The translations under genes and the position numbers were made by a program. This document shows positions 27,965 through 42,071 of a stretch of DNA of 64,000 nucleotides, in pieces. The DNA comes from Lamellibrachia satsuma (taxonomy: Eukaryota > Annelida > Polychaeta > Sabellida > Siboglinidae). Position 1 is the first letter of the stretch, and every line of letters starts with the position of its first letter. The DNA is taken from positions 1,539,468 through 1,603,467 of the forward strand of contig BSQZ01000108.1 of NCBI GenBank assembly GCA_033239005.1, given 5' to 3'. Below the pieces are notes generated by a model that was not told the DNA's origin, did not search any database, and worked only from the letters and a program-made list of their open reading frames with translations.

Positions 27965-30900
27965 AAGAAGACAACGTTGTGGCACCTAAATCCTTCTGCC
28001 TAAAAATTACATAACTTTCAAGCAATCACTAATTTAGGGATAAACTGATTCAAGTGTAAATGCCTGGTTTGGCAGCAATGCAACAAATGTGGGGGTCAAC
28101 ATTTAAAGAAGGCTCAAATGTCAGCTAAACTATAAAAACAAAATTCATTTTTGGCATGTAACCAGAACCAGTTCTATTTTTGGCTTTGTCATGCCTTACC
28201 TTTTTACTGTAAAAATCACCCTCTAGAAATTATATGGTAAAATGGATGTAGGCTGAAATAATTTTTTGGGAAAAATAATTATTGTTTTTACTAATAACTA
28301 TAAAAACATACTAAAATGTAATTGAAACAAACTATGCACGTACAGATTCGTGTAAAACTCAGCTACGCATCTAAAACACTAAAGTGGGTGTCTAGAATGG
28401 ACAGAAACAGAAAACATTTGTCTTTGACCTAAGTTATGACTGGTCACAGAAAAAGACAGGTGCCATGACATAAACCAGGGCAATCTGTCAAAAGATATGG
28501 TCATGCTAAATGGATATTTGACAATCCTGATAGTCCAGACAAATATAGCACAAATAGCTTGAGGTGATAAAACTTAGGTTGACCTTTCCGCATTTAGCCA
28601 AGTGGTGAATAATATTTACAGCAGCATTAACTACTTACAGTCAACTGTTCCAAAAATAAATGTTCTGCTAATTCTTCCAGACCGCTGCACTTAACCATAT
28701 GTTATTTAATCCGGTTCTACTGCACTTAGCCAAAAGACTTCTAATGAAACAGGCCAGTGTTGTAATGATCATGGACTGAAATAATGAAGACATTTGACCA
28801 TACTTTAGGAGCTCACCTGGGAATAAAATTGCCTGGAGAACATAAAAGTAATGTTTATTCCTACCACTAAAACCTTGCATTATGACCTGAATGAGTCTGT
28901 CAACGTGGAGACGCCCAGAATAAATCTGTCTGGAGACAGTGAGACCCTGGCCAAGTATCCAGGTATCAAGCTACTGGGTTCACCTTATTTGTACCTCAAC
29001 TTCAAATTCGCATAACTGGGATTCATGTGGTGCATTGTATCATTCCTTCAGGTGGATTATAACCAGATCTTATCATGCAGACATGTACAACTGGTCTAAA
29101 CTATTGACAGAATGAACATAATGTGCCAAATGCAGTTAATGTAGACATAGTCAAATAGACACACCACTGCATAAACTCAATACTCACAATGGCCTCCAGC
29201 ATACCAAAAACTACTAGAATACATCGTGTAAGCTTCACTGACACTGTTTTTACAATAACTAATGGAACAAAGTAAATCTATCCATAGTGTAGCGTTAGAC
29301 ACAAATGGGTCATGGATCTAGGCGCTTTGCTGACATCTAGTGTGTGGCTGTCAATATGAATTAAATGGCTGAATGACCAAAATGATTGCTAGAATTAAAC
29401 ATACCTTAAAAATGTATTTCTGTACATTTTTTTCAGAAGAAGTTAACCAATAAATGAATGATTTATAACTAGTCTGTTAACAATACCATCACTGCCCCCT
29501 TGGTTGTGTATAGTTCTAAGTGTTTTAACTAAAAATAAAGTGAAAACACTAATCACTGCTAAAACTAATATAAATTTACCCTTTTATGTAACCAAGATGT
29601 ATTGTACCTGTTCACAATACAGACACACTATGATCATGAGTGGTGTACAGTTTGTTTAATAACGTGCAAAAATATATTTACTGCTAAAACACCAATACAC
29701 TGACCCTTACTACAGCCGTTCAAACTGTCGTTCTGTGAATAATGTCATCCAGCGTTAAACCAGCTAATGTCCTTCCTGATGGTGTAACTGTGTGGAAGTC
29801 AATGGAACCTCCCGTCTCCCTCACACCCACAAATATAAAATCATACATTCCCCATGTGCACTACCATCAACACAACCATAAAAATACATCCCTGCAACAA
29901 ATTTTGCTTGACATACAATATTTTCAGTCAAGTATTCAAATGTCATTGTGCCTATGCTTGGAACATTGGTAGTGAATGGCTGGAAAAATCATAACTATAG
30001 TGCCACTTTAACTGCCCATTACTAAGACCCACAATCCACCAGCAGACAATTCTAGCAGTGCAACCATTAAACTATTGCTATGATATAATTGGTTGGAAAT
30101 CCAGCATTAATCATATAACTACAGCTGTCAGCAGTTTCGGCCATGTCTAGTGATTCCGCCATCAAACATCAGTAATTTTCTCACGAGACAGCCATACCCA
30201 TCTGCCTATCTACTGTAGGCCCACACAATCATGTACAATACAGCAAAAGGCATTCTGACCACATTTTTGACAACATCAAACAAGTTCTCCAGTTGATGGC
30301 TTTTCTAAAACATGCCCCCAACTACACATCATCACGTAATCTACAAGTAGAACATTTGAAAGGCAGCACACAATGAAGCAGCGTGGACCTATGCCACATC
30401 CTATTCAATAAATCCTTAATGATATCCATTCATTTGCTACAACATACTTGATGACTTTGTTAAGACATACCCCAGAGGTTAAATTTATCCAACACCAGGC
30501 ACTGACTGACTCTAGACTTGAATATAACCCTCTGCATCATGTCATTTGTTATACGTAGAACACAATATAAAGTGCGTTGCACCAAGCCAGTGCTCACGTT
30601 ACGCTCTAAAAAAAAATGGGACCCCACTGATTTAAGAAAAACCAGTGTGTCTGCTACATAACTGGGGCTCCAAAGGTGCATGAAGCCATGAACCACTAAT
30701 GAGAAATTGCAGTAAGCACTATGTCTGGTCAAAGCAGTGATAAACTCCTTCAAAGGTCATCCACTACACAAGGTTTACAGTTAACACTAACAATGCTAGT
30801 AAATTTATGCTATGATACTATAAAATGTTACTTGAGTGACCACTCAGTTTGGTAGTAAAATCCTGCTAGTGCCTTTTTCATGGCTATTTTTCATGATAGC

Positions 30901-33065
30901 CATTTCTCCAACAAACCAATTTAGTTCTTCCGTCTTGGTCTTTCCGTTACCTGGGCGGAGATTGACAACCAATCAGAGAGTGTATCAGGATTGTTTGTGA
31001 CATGATACTGACATTGTCCACAGAATCTGGGCTGCAACTTTTAGAACATTAACAATGCCCCTATGTCTATTGCCAATAAAATGCATAAAAAATCTCCAAA
31101 GCATCCAAGCAAGAACTGGTGATCATTAAACCATGGTAAAGAGATCTGAGTGCACAATGTCAACCCTGCTTTAGTATATATCTTTCAGTGTACTTGTACA
31201 GGGCAAAGTGGATTGTGGGGTGATTCTAGAATCGTCCTGGATGTCTCGTGGGTCATTGTGGGAATCCCACAATGACCTGCCCAAGTGGAGATGATAGACC
31301 TGTCAGTCGCTTGACAATATTCGGAGTGGTGAGACGTACATTGTTCGAGTTGTATAAACATATGTATCACCAACACTTCAGCGTTAACAAACTCTTCCAC
31401 AAAAGGACATGGTTAAACATATACATTCTTAGGCTAAACACTGAAACCTATGGTATTATTCCCACTCTGCACCATGCAAGAGGTGGCAAAGTCGGAATAA
31501 ACATTATAAGTAGACAGTATTCAAAGATATTGCATTGTGTTTGTGTCACAGCTAGCATTTATAATGTAACACACGTTTTTAGGCTAAACACTATGAAAAC
31601 TACGCCTATACATATAAATAGATAGTAATGCATTTGATTGGCTGCTGCCATTCCGAAACTGCCCGCAACATACTCATTACACTGGTTACAGTGGTATATG
31701 ATATCATAATGGTTCCTGTTATCAGATTTGTTTGATTGAAATCATTGATTTAAATCACCAAAAAATCATTGTTTTATTATTATTTTTTGGATTTCCGATT
31801 TTTTTATTCGCTGATTTATATGAACTTTACACAAATAATTGTTTACAAACACATTTTGTAAATATGCTGATTCTGTTCTGAATCCATTTAGTACAATAAG
31901 TGTTGAAATAATACGTTGTTTTCTTATTTCCAGATTTTATTATTCCCAGTATTTAAAGTCAAATATTTTATGACATTGTGTATGTTTGAGCTATTCCCTT
32001 TCTGAATACAGTGAAGCCACACAAACTTGTCTTCCAGAGGAAGTTTCTTTTCAAGTCAGAAGTCCTGAGTTTATAGTCCACTTAGAGCTTGTGCTAGTTG
32101 TTACCAATTCAGTATGTTTACTAAAGCAAGACAGTCTGGGCTACAGTTGTCTAAAACTGTACCAGTTTGCAGTCTAGTAAGAGACTCTTAGTACACAAAG
32201 CTCTGGACAGGTGCTAATCCACCCTCTCAGCAAACATTAATTATCAAGGCTATAGCCACAGACACACAGCATGCTTTCCTTTCCAAGACAGATTATGCAA
32301 CTACAGGGGGTGAGGCCTTGTGGACATTGTCTAATGGGTGGATTCCTTCCAATAAGTGCCACGAACAATTTAAAATCTTTAATGGATCTGGCGTTATATC
32401 AAATAAAATATATTATTATACATGTATTTTAAAACAATAATTTTGTTGTTGTAAATCAAACTGTTATAATTATATAACTTTATATAAGCCAAAATCATGT
32501 ACCTCTATTAAGACAAGTACCCAAATTGATTTGATTAGAACATGTTTGAAAGAGTTTTTATAACTATAAACATCTATATAAATGTCTATATACCAGATTA
32601 AAAACAAAATCAAACAAATAAAAAATCTGATTTAAATTTTTAAAATCTGAAATTTTTTTTTTTAAATCATGATTATGTTCAACCCTGCCGGCTATAGGTG
32701 ACATGAAGACAATACCACAGACACTCACTGTTACCAAGCTGCTCCTGGGAGAAGTTAACTTTATGTAATTAAAATAATGTTTCACGTATATATGGACCAT
32801 CTGCATTCATACTAAATGCAAACCCCTATGTTAGCCCAAGAAAGGGTTGCATGGAATACAAATAAGTTCGCAAGAACCAAGTAAATTTGTATTTACAGAA
32901 ATTAGATAGAATTTTCTTGATAATCTACACGTTTCAACAGTTTAGATGACTATTTAAAGAATTACAAGTCTGTTCTGTTCAGTATCAGAAATTATCCTTC
33001 CACAGAGTATGATCTAACAAAACAACTGATTTATCGTTCTGTGACTTCTGTCATCGGAATTAGAA
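27965..33065. other. Gene-less stretch of ~5 kb
   Basis: AT-rich with scattered short open frames on both strands and none with coding character or good splice borders. No known RNA gene or transposon is recognised. Confidence 0.3.
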
Positions 33066-33069
33066 TCAG

Positions 33070-33600
33070 TGTTTGAAATGAAGGCCTTTTTATCGGTGGC
33101 CACCGATTCAGAATGTGTTCTGCCTGTTCAGTTAGCCAAAAGTTATCAGTCCCACCCCGCTGATTCATCTGGCGGCCACGGCGGACTGTATCTGTATTAG
33201 TGATGCACATTACAGTACTTAATAATCTATGCTAATTCGATATAAAACACAATTGTGACAAACTACTTCCTTGCTAGCCAGCAACAGATCGCTGCCTAGG
33301 CAAAGGCGAAGCCCACACATGCAAGGGAACCCTCTGGTATTTGTAACATAGATACCTATTGGATGAATCACATTTAATGACGCCAGTATCTCAGGGAATA
33401 CCAGGGAATCACCAACACAAAGATGGTAGACGAAGTTGCGAGAATCGTAGAGCTTGACATTTTTTTAAGGATATTACACCAGTTTACTTAATGAATTCAT
33501 ACTGGTTATATTAAGGAGGCAGACAATCCAACTGACTGATTAATGTAATTAGTAACTGTTTCGCAAATAAAAATCACATTGAAATGTTTATCCAAGGCCA
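33070..33600 (+). repeat. Dispersed repeat copy 2 (uninterrupted)
   Basis: Matches the outer parts of 25385-26545 without the central hAT-like insertion, so it shows the pre-insertion state of the family. It contains no open frame of note. Confidence 0.8.
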
Positions 33601-34300
33601 TTTCAACTTCTCTAGGAAGCATTCAGCCACACTGCAGTTACTGCACGAAGACTATTGTATGCCTGCCCAGGAGACTCTTTGAGTTCTAAGACCAATACTA
33701 AAGTCTTGATCTCTAACGTGAGAGCCACCCGTATAATTATGGTCATCCAACAGCACTAAATTAACTAGTCTTAGGCCCGGACCTAAATACAATAAGAAAA
33801 CAAATATTTAGTATAAAATATCAAGGCAGCAGAGCCAGAGACGTTTGGTTTGCTGATGTCACATGAACTTAGAAGTAAGTATATATGCCCAAGCCCAAGC
33901 CAAGGCCTTGTCTTGCTTTGCCTTTGGCCATCCAGGGCAGAGTTTGGCTGTCCGACCAGGGGCAGGAAATTGGTACATGACAATTGAGATGTTCCCAGCA
34001 GCTGGCGCCACGGACAACACCTTATAGTGGGCGCGTCCTCCAAGTGTGAAACCCGAGGAGTGCGAGTATGACACAATTGTTACGATACGACAATTACCGA
34101 CAGCGCAGCCTCAAAGTTGGTCGCTTGTGTCATGACATAAAGTGATAAACCGGTAAACCAAGAATTTGACCTTCAGTTTGCCCATTTCAGACTGTCAATA
34201 CGCACCATATGCAGCCGATAAATCGCCTTATTGACAAGATGTATGGTTCGCCAGAAACGAGCGAAAGCAACGACGGAACAATAACTTAAGAGCGACTTAC

Positions 34301-34320
34301 CTGCCATCTTTTTTGAAATA
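34301..34320 (-). other. Possible first coding exon (ATG GCA G, then GTAAGT)
   Basis: On the minus strand ATG at 34307 is followed by four coding bases and a strong donor, GTAAGT. The surrounding 34.1-34.9 kb is richer in CpG than its neighbours, as expected of a host promoter. It could be the first exon of the MAP2K-like gene or of the Ig gene. It cannot join directly to the kinase exon at 8941 because the phases differ, so a further exon would be needed. Confidence 0.3.
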
Positions 34321-34839
34321 ATGTGTCGGGTCGGAACGATGAGTCACAACTAGGAAACACCAGCGGAGAGTGCCGCCGGTCAGGTGGGACTTACGCTCCT
34401 ACAGCCAATCCGGCAGCGAACACGCAACTAAAATTGTCTGTCTCGTTTTCTCATTCACGCGCCTATCTTCAAGATCCGCATCGCCTCGCGTATCTCAGAT
34501 TATGAGCAGGAATTCGCCAAAACGCCCTCAACGAACTAGTTTCAGAAGTATTCCGACGAGGAAAGCCCTCGTGACGTCACGTATTCTCGCAGGTGCGCGT
34601 CAGAAAACGAGATCATAGACGTTCATAATTACCCACCAGAGGACGCCGCACAATGTGGTCGCTCGTTTTGGCCAGGAACCGACCCGCCACGTGACGCCAC
34701 TATTGTCACAACAGCATTGATGAATGAATACTCCGTCGACCTCCGTACTTGTCGACTTCCGCAAGCGCATTCATTAAATGCCATACGAGACCAACACGTG
34801 CTCTTGCGCCTCTTCAGCAGTAGGGATCATGCTTCAGTT

Positions 34840-35140
34840 ACACTTCCTGGTGTGTTACAGACGAATGTAGGGCACAGTAATTTTAGGTGTGTGTCATATA
34901 ATGACTTATGAGTCAGGGTGGTACTGCTCAAATGTGTCTAGAAAAAAACATGTAGACGGATGTAATAATTATTTATAATAATTACGAATGTAGGGCACAG
35001 TAATTTTAGGTATGTGTCATTTAAAAAAATCATATCATCTGACATAACTGCATTTGAGCAGGCACATTCGCAAGTTTGCTGTTAGAACCTGTTGACAGTG
35101 TAACTGAGGATTTTTAGATGATTTCAATAGGCGGAAGGAT
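34840..35140 (+). repeat. Partial copy of the 27.2-kb MITE-like family
   Basis: Blocks such as ACGAATGTAGGGCACAGTAA, CATCTGACATAACTGCATTT and the AGATGATTTCAATAGGCGGA end match 27530-27690. The first block occurs twice (34860 and 34984), so this copy has an internal duplication. Confidence 0.75.
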
Positions 35141-35149
35141 TGTTGGCAA

Positions 35150-36310
35150 TTTTTTCACCACAATGCACGTGTGCGTAGTAATTCATGCAGAAATTGGTAA
35201 ACATTGATGGGCATGACACGTTCAGCCATTTTAAAAGAGTTAGAAATGTCTAATTTTTACTAAACTCGATCAGCATGTCAATGAAATGATGATGACGGCA
35301 GGTAAGAAATTTCAGAATTTTTGATGGTCAAGTTTTCTTATAATCATGCAAAACGTTAACATGGCCACTAATGGGAAATGTAACTGAATGCAATAGCGAC
35401 ACGTATTTGGAGCCAACGTCATCGTATTCATCGTTCGAACCCCAGTCACGACGACACACAAAGATGTTCGGCGCTTGCGAACCCCACCTACTCCGTCACA
35501 CCTATCCGAGCAGCCACCAGGTGCCTTTTTGTACAGTCGAAATAACGCGGTTTTAACTTTTGGTCTGCCAACGTATCGCTCCGCGTTTGTGAGTTCGCTG
35601 TGCATTATTGCTTTCGGCATTCTGGCAACGTCCATGCGAACTACAAGTCCGATCCAGGTTAATTGATGATGAAATAGATTCGAGTCGCATGCCCGTCCCC
35701 AGCCTCCGGGGGGGGTCGAACGAACCCCCATTAAATTGGCCGCCTTGCGCAGGAGTTGAATGCATCCTCTGGGTCAACGAACTGTAATGACTGGGGTACG
35801 TTTGTAAACTACCTAAACATAGTTCGCAAACACCACGTAACATGTGCGCCGTTTTTTTTTCACGAACAGATCGAAACAGAACTATATACAAGAGACGGTT
35901 CACAAAACAATGGCTCGAGAAGATGCACGTTGCTCCAAATTGAAACGACGACGGCAAATGATTGTCCAACTCAAGCGTAAACATAAAAGTATAGAGCAAA
36001 TGGAATATTTTGTATGGAATTCACTTGCGCTGTAGTTTGATGGTGCGTACGGAGAATGGCGAAGAATATTCGTGTTTTTTCCACTTAAAAAGTATCGCTT
36101 ATTAACGAGAACAGTGTATTGTTTTTGGTCAAAAGGTCACATTTGTGGTTTTGATACTCGCATCGTGAATTATATAAACTTAAAGCCGATGATCCACAAA
36201 ACAAAGCTGGCCATAGAATGTGTGAAATATACGTACGCCGGTAAGATGTATTAAAGGTCAAGAGGTCACATTCCTATCTTATATGAACACCTTACACCTG
36301 TCTCATAGTA
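35150..36310. other. Gene-less stretch
   Basis: Several overlapping chance open frames on both strands; none shows a recognisable domain. Confidence 0.3.
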
Positions 36311-36312
36311 AG

Positions 36313-37814
36313 CAGGGGTAAGATTTAGCGGTCGCCCGGTCGTCAATGGCGCCCAAAACTGGCTTCGGGCGACTTAAATTTTTGACTACAGTAGCCCGGA
36401 TGGCGACTCGAAATATTTACGGAGCTGCAATATTTTAGACCCAGCAAAAATAAACGGAATGTTAATAAACATCTCAGAAGTGTAGTCCTGGATATATGTT
36501 AACAATAAATCGTGTGTTTGTGACACGTTTGACATTGCAAGAAATGTTGTCAAACCGTAGCCGGAGCGATATCAATAGGGATCATTCATTGTATTTTTAA
36601 TCAACCACATCGACGCTCAACGTGTAACTGAATGGTCATTCTACATTGAAATAATAACCGGTCATGTTAATAGTCTTGGTGCCGCGTGGCGCCACTTTTA
36701 TATATACAAGAAAAATGCCCGTCCCCAGGACGGGATTACGTGTTAGTTTATACGTGACAGTCATGATAACAATGTTTACCAAATGCCTCAGGCAATATGC
36801 CATCAATACGCTCGAACGTATTACCGAAACAACCGCGTCACACACGTGAAGCAATACTTGTTGAATGTTCAAAATATAGAAGATCGCGTGGATACTTGTG
36901 TTGGTTGATGAATAGTACAATATCTGCTTTCTACTGTCTTTTTATTGTGTATTGCCACTATTGGTCTGTGACCTCGGGCCAATACGTGGGTGCGTGCTTT
37001 CTACTATAATAATATAAACCGCCTATATGGCGCTACGTACTCTCAAACGATTTACGTACCGAAGTATTCGCCCCGGGCCCGGCGCGCGTGGTTTCTGCGA
37101 TTGCTGGAAGTCAACGTTTTACGCAGTGAACATTTGATTTACCATAAAAACCACTAAGAATCCTTGATATATAGGGTATTTCGAAAAAATAAAGGCGTTA
37201 CGTTTCATTAGTGGGGTTGTAGATCAATCCCTGATGGTTTGGCGCCCGAGATGCAAGCCGTCTAGAAGAAAAATGTGAACGTTTTTATTTATAACCACAT
37301 ATAAACGTACATACATAAAAATATACGCTATCTCGATTATAGTTAGATTTAATTATCTCCATGGTGCGCGGAGCGCTTCTGGTGAATTAATCGGGAGCCT
37401 TGTTAAAGTTTCTCTAGGCTTGGGTAAAATCAGGTCCCGTAAAAATCATTAAAACAGTTCAGTTCACAGGACCTTATGTCCTGTGACGCTTGGAGACTTT
37501 TCGCGAAGACTGTTGATGTACCATCATATGAAAGAAAAACAACCTGTGTATAATTGTATACTGTATTTTATTCAGTATTATGTATCACATTCTACTGAAC
37601 CTGCCTTAAAAATAAATGTTTCAAAACTGTTTGTTTTTGATGTTTTTTATTTGTCGTTGATATTGTTCATACATTTTATCTTCAAAGTATTTACTTTGTA
37701 TCATCAAAGTATTGATTAGCAAGTGGGCTACCTAAGAAGCTGTCGGGCTACTTCACTTTGCAAAGTTGGTAGCCCGACTGGCTACCTTCCATGACTTGCT
37801 AAATCTCACCCCTG
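36313..37814 (+). mobile_element. Non-autonomous hAT-like element, 1.5 kb
   Basis: It begins CAGGGGTAAGATTTAGC and ends GCTAAATCTCACCCCTG, inverted ends of 17 bp with one mismatch and the CAGGGGT start common among hAT elements. The left flank ends in GTAAG and the right flank starts with GTAAG, which is shorter than the usual 8-bp hAT duplication. No transposase frame. It carries about 820 bp (36620-37440) that the 25.66-26.33 kb copy lacks. Confidence 0.65.
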
Positions 37815-37819
37815 GTAAG

Positions 37820-38680
37820 TGTATAATTTTTATCATGTTAAATTGTTTTATTTTGCTAATGCGACACCCACTGGTTCTTGGTCATTTTGAGTCATTTAGC
37901 ATCTCCAAGTAGATGCAGGTATTGATTTCATGACCAATAACGGTCCCCACCCTATAAAGTCGCGAGGGCATTGTTTGTCCCAAAAAACATCAAGACACAA
38001 TTGTAACATTTTATCACAATTAAATTGGTATTTTTACTATTGTGACACAAATATACACTACTCTCAGTCACACTGAGCCATTTTGTACCTCTCTGTGGGT
38101 ACAATCATTGATTTCCTGGCCACAAGACCTTCCTCGATCCACCCTATTAGGACACGAGTGCCTAATTTGTTACACAAATGCATAATAAGATAAAATTGTA
38201 ACCCTTTAAGCAAGTTAAGTTTGTTCTTTTGTTAGTGTTATATATTGTTATATACACATATCTTACTATTGGTCATTGTGAGCTAATTTACATCTCTCTA
38301 TCGGTGCAGATATCGATTTCGTGACCATAAACTCCCCAAATTCGACAAAAAAACCACAGGCGACATTACAAGGTGGGTAACGTTTTGGCCAGCACACCCA
38401 ACGAGATGCCAAAATGGCTTAAAACGACCTAGAGCATCGCTTCTGCTACATATTGTCTATTCTGCCCACAAGCGCGTGCAGATGAAATAAACAGTTAGGA
38501 AAAATTCTGCATATACAATTTTTCTACATGGCTAATGTAAAAACTGTATATTTTCAATGTTGTGCTGAAGCACACAGATCATCGTGCAACCTGTTTTATA
38601 TTCATCGTTAGTGTTTACAGTTCCATTTATTGTTGCAAAATGTAGGCACTAATTAGTTTTAGCGCGGAAATTAAGAGATA
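37820..38680. other. Gene-less stretch
   Basis: AT-rich; no supported exon. Confidence 0.3.
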
Positions 38681-38689
38681 TCTACGTCA

Positions 38690-39110
38690 TGTCTACAGGG
38701 GCAAGACGCCCCCATACAATATGCGGCAAGACGCCCCCGGGGGCGTGTATCAGTTAGTATGAGAAACGCCAAGCATATTATCAGCACATTTCTTCCAGAA
38801 CGAATCAACTTGAAAGCCAAAGGCTGGATGGTAGCGACTGTACCATTCGTGTAATAGAGTAAACGATGGCGATAACAGGACACACAATCGCGATTAAAAC
38901 AGCGAATACCAATGGACCAACGTAATCTGTAGAACGTGTTGTAGTTCATAATGATCACTACACTGTCAGAGTCTTGATATCGTCGAAATCCCTTGCATCC
39001 ACATCGATAATTATCTGGGAGTTTCCAGTGTAGCCCGTCCACGTACGGCCACCAACGTTGACAAAGTTGGCATTTATCCAACATGCTACAAATTGCCGAA
39101 GTAGAGAAGC
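38690..39110 (-). pseudogene. Second, internally deleted copy of the class-A GPCR
   Basis: On the minus strand it matches 41950-42136 (5' region and start of the coding part) and then jumps to sequence matching 42582-42812, so about 440 bp coding TM1 to TM4 is missing. It keeps the SKLIRSGRNVLI-type TM6 start as FKLIRSGRNVLIICLAFLIL and then breaks off. A dead duplicate. Confidence 0.8.
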
Positions 39111-39119
39111 TGGTCACAT

Positions 39120-40130
39120 ATATAATTAACGATGTGAGTAACTAATCATGCGTTTCGTATTCACATAATTACCGATGTTGAAAAGTGCCAAGTGTCGTGT
39201 TTGCATCCAGCCTACATTACGTCTGCAATATGTAGTGTATTGCAGAAGTAATTGATTTCCTCAGAGAAGCTGATCAAAGATAAGTATTAAGTATTAAAAA
39301 GACACTGGATTTCAACTTCTCACCACCGTAATGATTAATTGATCACTTAACACAAATAAAGAGAACACAAAAGACAACGTTTATTGTATCCGTATGCAAA
39401 TGTGCTTTTATACAAAGTAACGATAACATAATACTTCAATTGCACTTCTAAATGCAAGCGCTAATGCTATTTACGTAGAAAGAGTGTATACAAGCAATAG
39501 GATTTCTAAAGAAATAAAATAGGATTTTCATATCTATTTGAGTAGTTTTACTATTTAACATGTATATGAGTGTTTGCATATTATGTATATAATTACTCAT
39601 GGGTGTGTTTGTGTGTTAATGAAAATATTTCACAAATACATGTAAATAAATGTTTGAATTCATGTTTTATGTACGTGTCATATGCGTATATGCATCCATA
39701 TTATATTAAATATAATGTAATTGTTTTGCTGACATGTATAACAATTTGGTATCGTGCATATCTCCTTATATTTGTGTAACAAGTTATGCATAATTGGTAA
39801 AACTTTGTAAGATATGAGTATACATTGTACTTTCTATTACTTCAGGAGTGTTATTTATGACGTGTGGCAATCTGTATTTAAGACATTTCATTACAAAATC
39901 ATGTTTAGTTCTAAATGCATATATGTCATTTACTTGTCGGGTGTTGTAACTGTGTAAGTTAGCTTTTTGTCATTATTTACCAATTTAATAATAAGCAGAT
40001 GTTGCTCTTTCTTAGTTTTGTAATTCTGTTTCCTTGATATCCCCATATTAAAATGCAATAATTGATATGTGATAATATTAATGTTTTATATAGCAGGTAT
40101 AACACAAACAAAGCAGGTACGCTAGGCCGT
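39120..40130. other. Gene-less stretch
   Basis: AT-rich, no supported exon. Confidence 0.3.
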
Positions 40131-40134
40131 CTGT

Positions 40135-40287
<153 letters not shown>

Positions 40288-40954
40288 GGCAAGGAGCAAC
40301 GAAAATGCACCAATCGGTGTTTAATTAGTTAATAATCGTTTTCAAATGGAAAACAGGCTAGATTCAGTCTGAAATCTATTCTATCATACCAGGCGTGTTA
40401 TTATGTTCATTCCAGCGAACAAAATCTGCCGAAATAAGTGTCATAACGTTTCCATTCACTGTCAGAACAATCTGTCTTGGGTGTGATTTTACGTATATTG
40501 GTCCTTATGACATATTGCTAAAGGGTAGAAATACATAGAATAGAATTGAGAAAATCAGAAAGATTTATCAATGTTTTAACTTTAAGTGTCGTAACTTTCA
40601 AGTGCCATTCACTGTCTAAGCAATCTGTCTTGGGATGCGATTGTACGTATTTTAGTCACTACAGCGTATTACAAAAGGGTAGACCGCCACTAAAAATGTG
40701 ATGGTAACCGTATGAGTATAAGAAGTGGCCAAAGTTTAAAAACCGATTGTGTCCCTGTTCGGGTCGACCACCGCCGGATTTGAAAAACACAGGGCGATGT
40801 TTTGCATATAAATAGTATATTAAAAGATATGCATTGGCCATAACACCTTTTCTATGAATTAGCCGCCCAATATCTTTATAATCCCAAGGTAGAGGGAGAG
40901 AAGGTAGAGGGAGAGAAGGTACAGGTAGAGAAGGTAGAGCAAGAGCGTGACACG

Positions 40955-41206
40955 ATGCCGGAGGAGAAACACCACGAGGAGCTGGGTGAAGACGAGATTG
41001 AGAGGGTGAAGCAAGATTTGAAGGAAGGCGACTTCATTGCTACTATGTACGACGACATATGGTACATTGGAAGTGTTGGGTGTGACCTTGGACAAAAGTG
41101 CACCCTACCACATCTCTTTCGTGGATGGAGGACGGGAGGAGAAGGCCGCGGAGAGAGGAAACTGAAGTGGAGACAGAGGAAATATATGATATGTCTGTGT
41201 GGATGA
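40955..41206 (+). CDS. Hypothetical exon or transposon fragment
   Basis: Acidic 83-residue frame preceded by repeats of AGAGGGAGAGAAGGTA. The segment EGDFIATMYDDIWYIGSV resembles short Tudor/chromo-like folds seen in some transposon-associated proteins. I do not recognise a family with confidence and the downstream half loses coding character, so it may be one exon of a decayed gene. Confidence 0.3.
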   Translation: MPEEKHHEELGEDEIERVKQDLKEGDFIATMYDDIWYIGSVGCDLGQKCTLPHLFRGWRTGGEGRGERKLKWRQRKYMICLCG

Positions 41207-42071
41207 TATATCGTGTGTTGTGGGGTCTCAAAAGCTTGTGCTTGTATATACTAAATCTGTACATGCTTGTATAATATTATAATACCTGTACGTGCTTGTA
41301 TAATAGCCAATTTGTTGATACAAGCAAGCGCATACCAAAAACATATTGTATACATATAACTGTTAATATTATAATAGTTACAGTTAATACTTTATTTGCT
41401 TAAAAACATGATAAATGCACTTCAGATTGAAAGGATTGTACGGTAGCGCTGGATCTTCCACGTGTTAGCATAGGCAGCCCTGGATCATTCAACCGTTGTT
41501 ATTTTAGGTTCCCAAATATGTATATATTTATGTATGATTAACTGATCTAAAAAGTCATTATTATCTTCTTGTTAAAACAGTAGCGAGCTCTATCTTAAAT
41601 AACAAAAAGTTTGATGTCGTACCCTAGAGCGATCGATGTAGCTTTCCGGACCCTGCTAATCGCAGTAACGAGATATAAGAAGAACACTGTCTACCTTGGT
41701 ATATACAAACAGCGTACCCGCTTTGTAAAATGGTCAATTAATCAAGGTGATTTGGTCATGAAGTTGAAAATGAGTGTCGCATAGACGCAATTTACATCTT
41801 TGATCTGCTTGTCTGACGAGATCAATTACTGTTGCATTATGTTGTAGGCCATACTCATACATGAAACATGGTACTTTTCTCTGGAAATAATTATATGAAT
41901 ACGACTAGCTGCTCACTTGATGAGCATCTTTAATTATATCCTTGATCAGCTTCTCTGTGTCAGCCATTTGTAGTAACCTGGATATGTAATGGTTGTATAG
42001 CAACGCACTCCGTCAAAGTTGGTGGACGTACGTGGACGTGCTACATTAGAAACTCTCAGTGAATCATCGAT

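Noticed and set aside
35312..35999. Overlapping 139- and 148-codon minus-strand frames
   Set aside because: Two frames overlap with no recognisable domain; composition suggests chance or an old unrecognised repeat.
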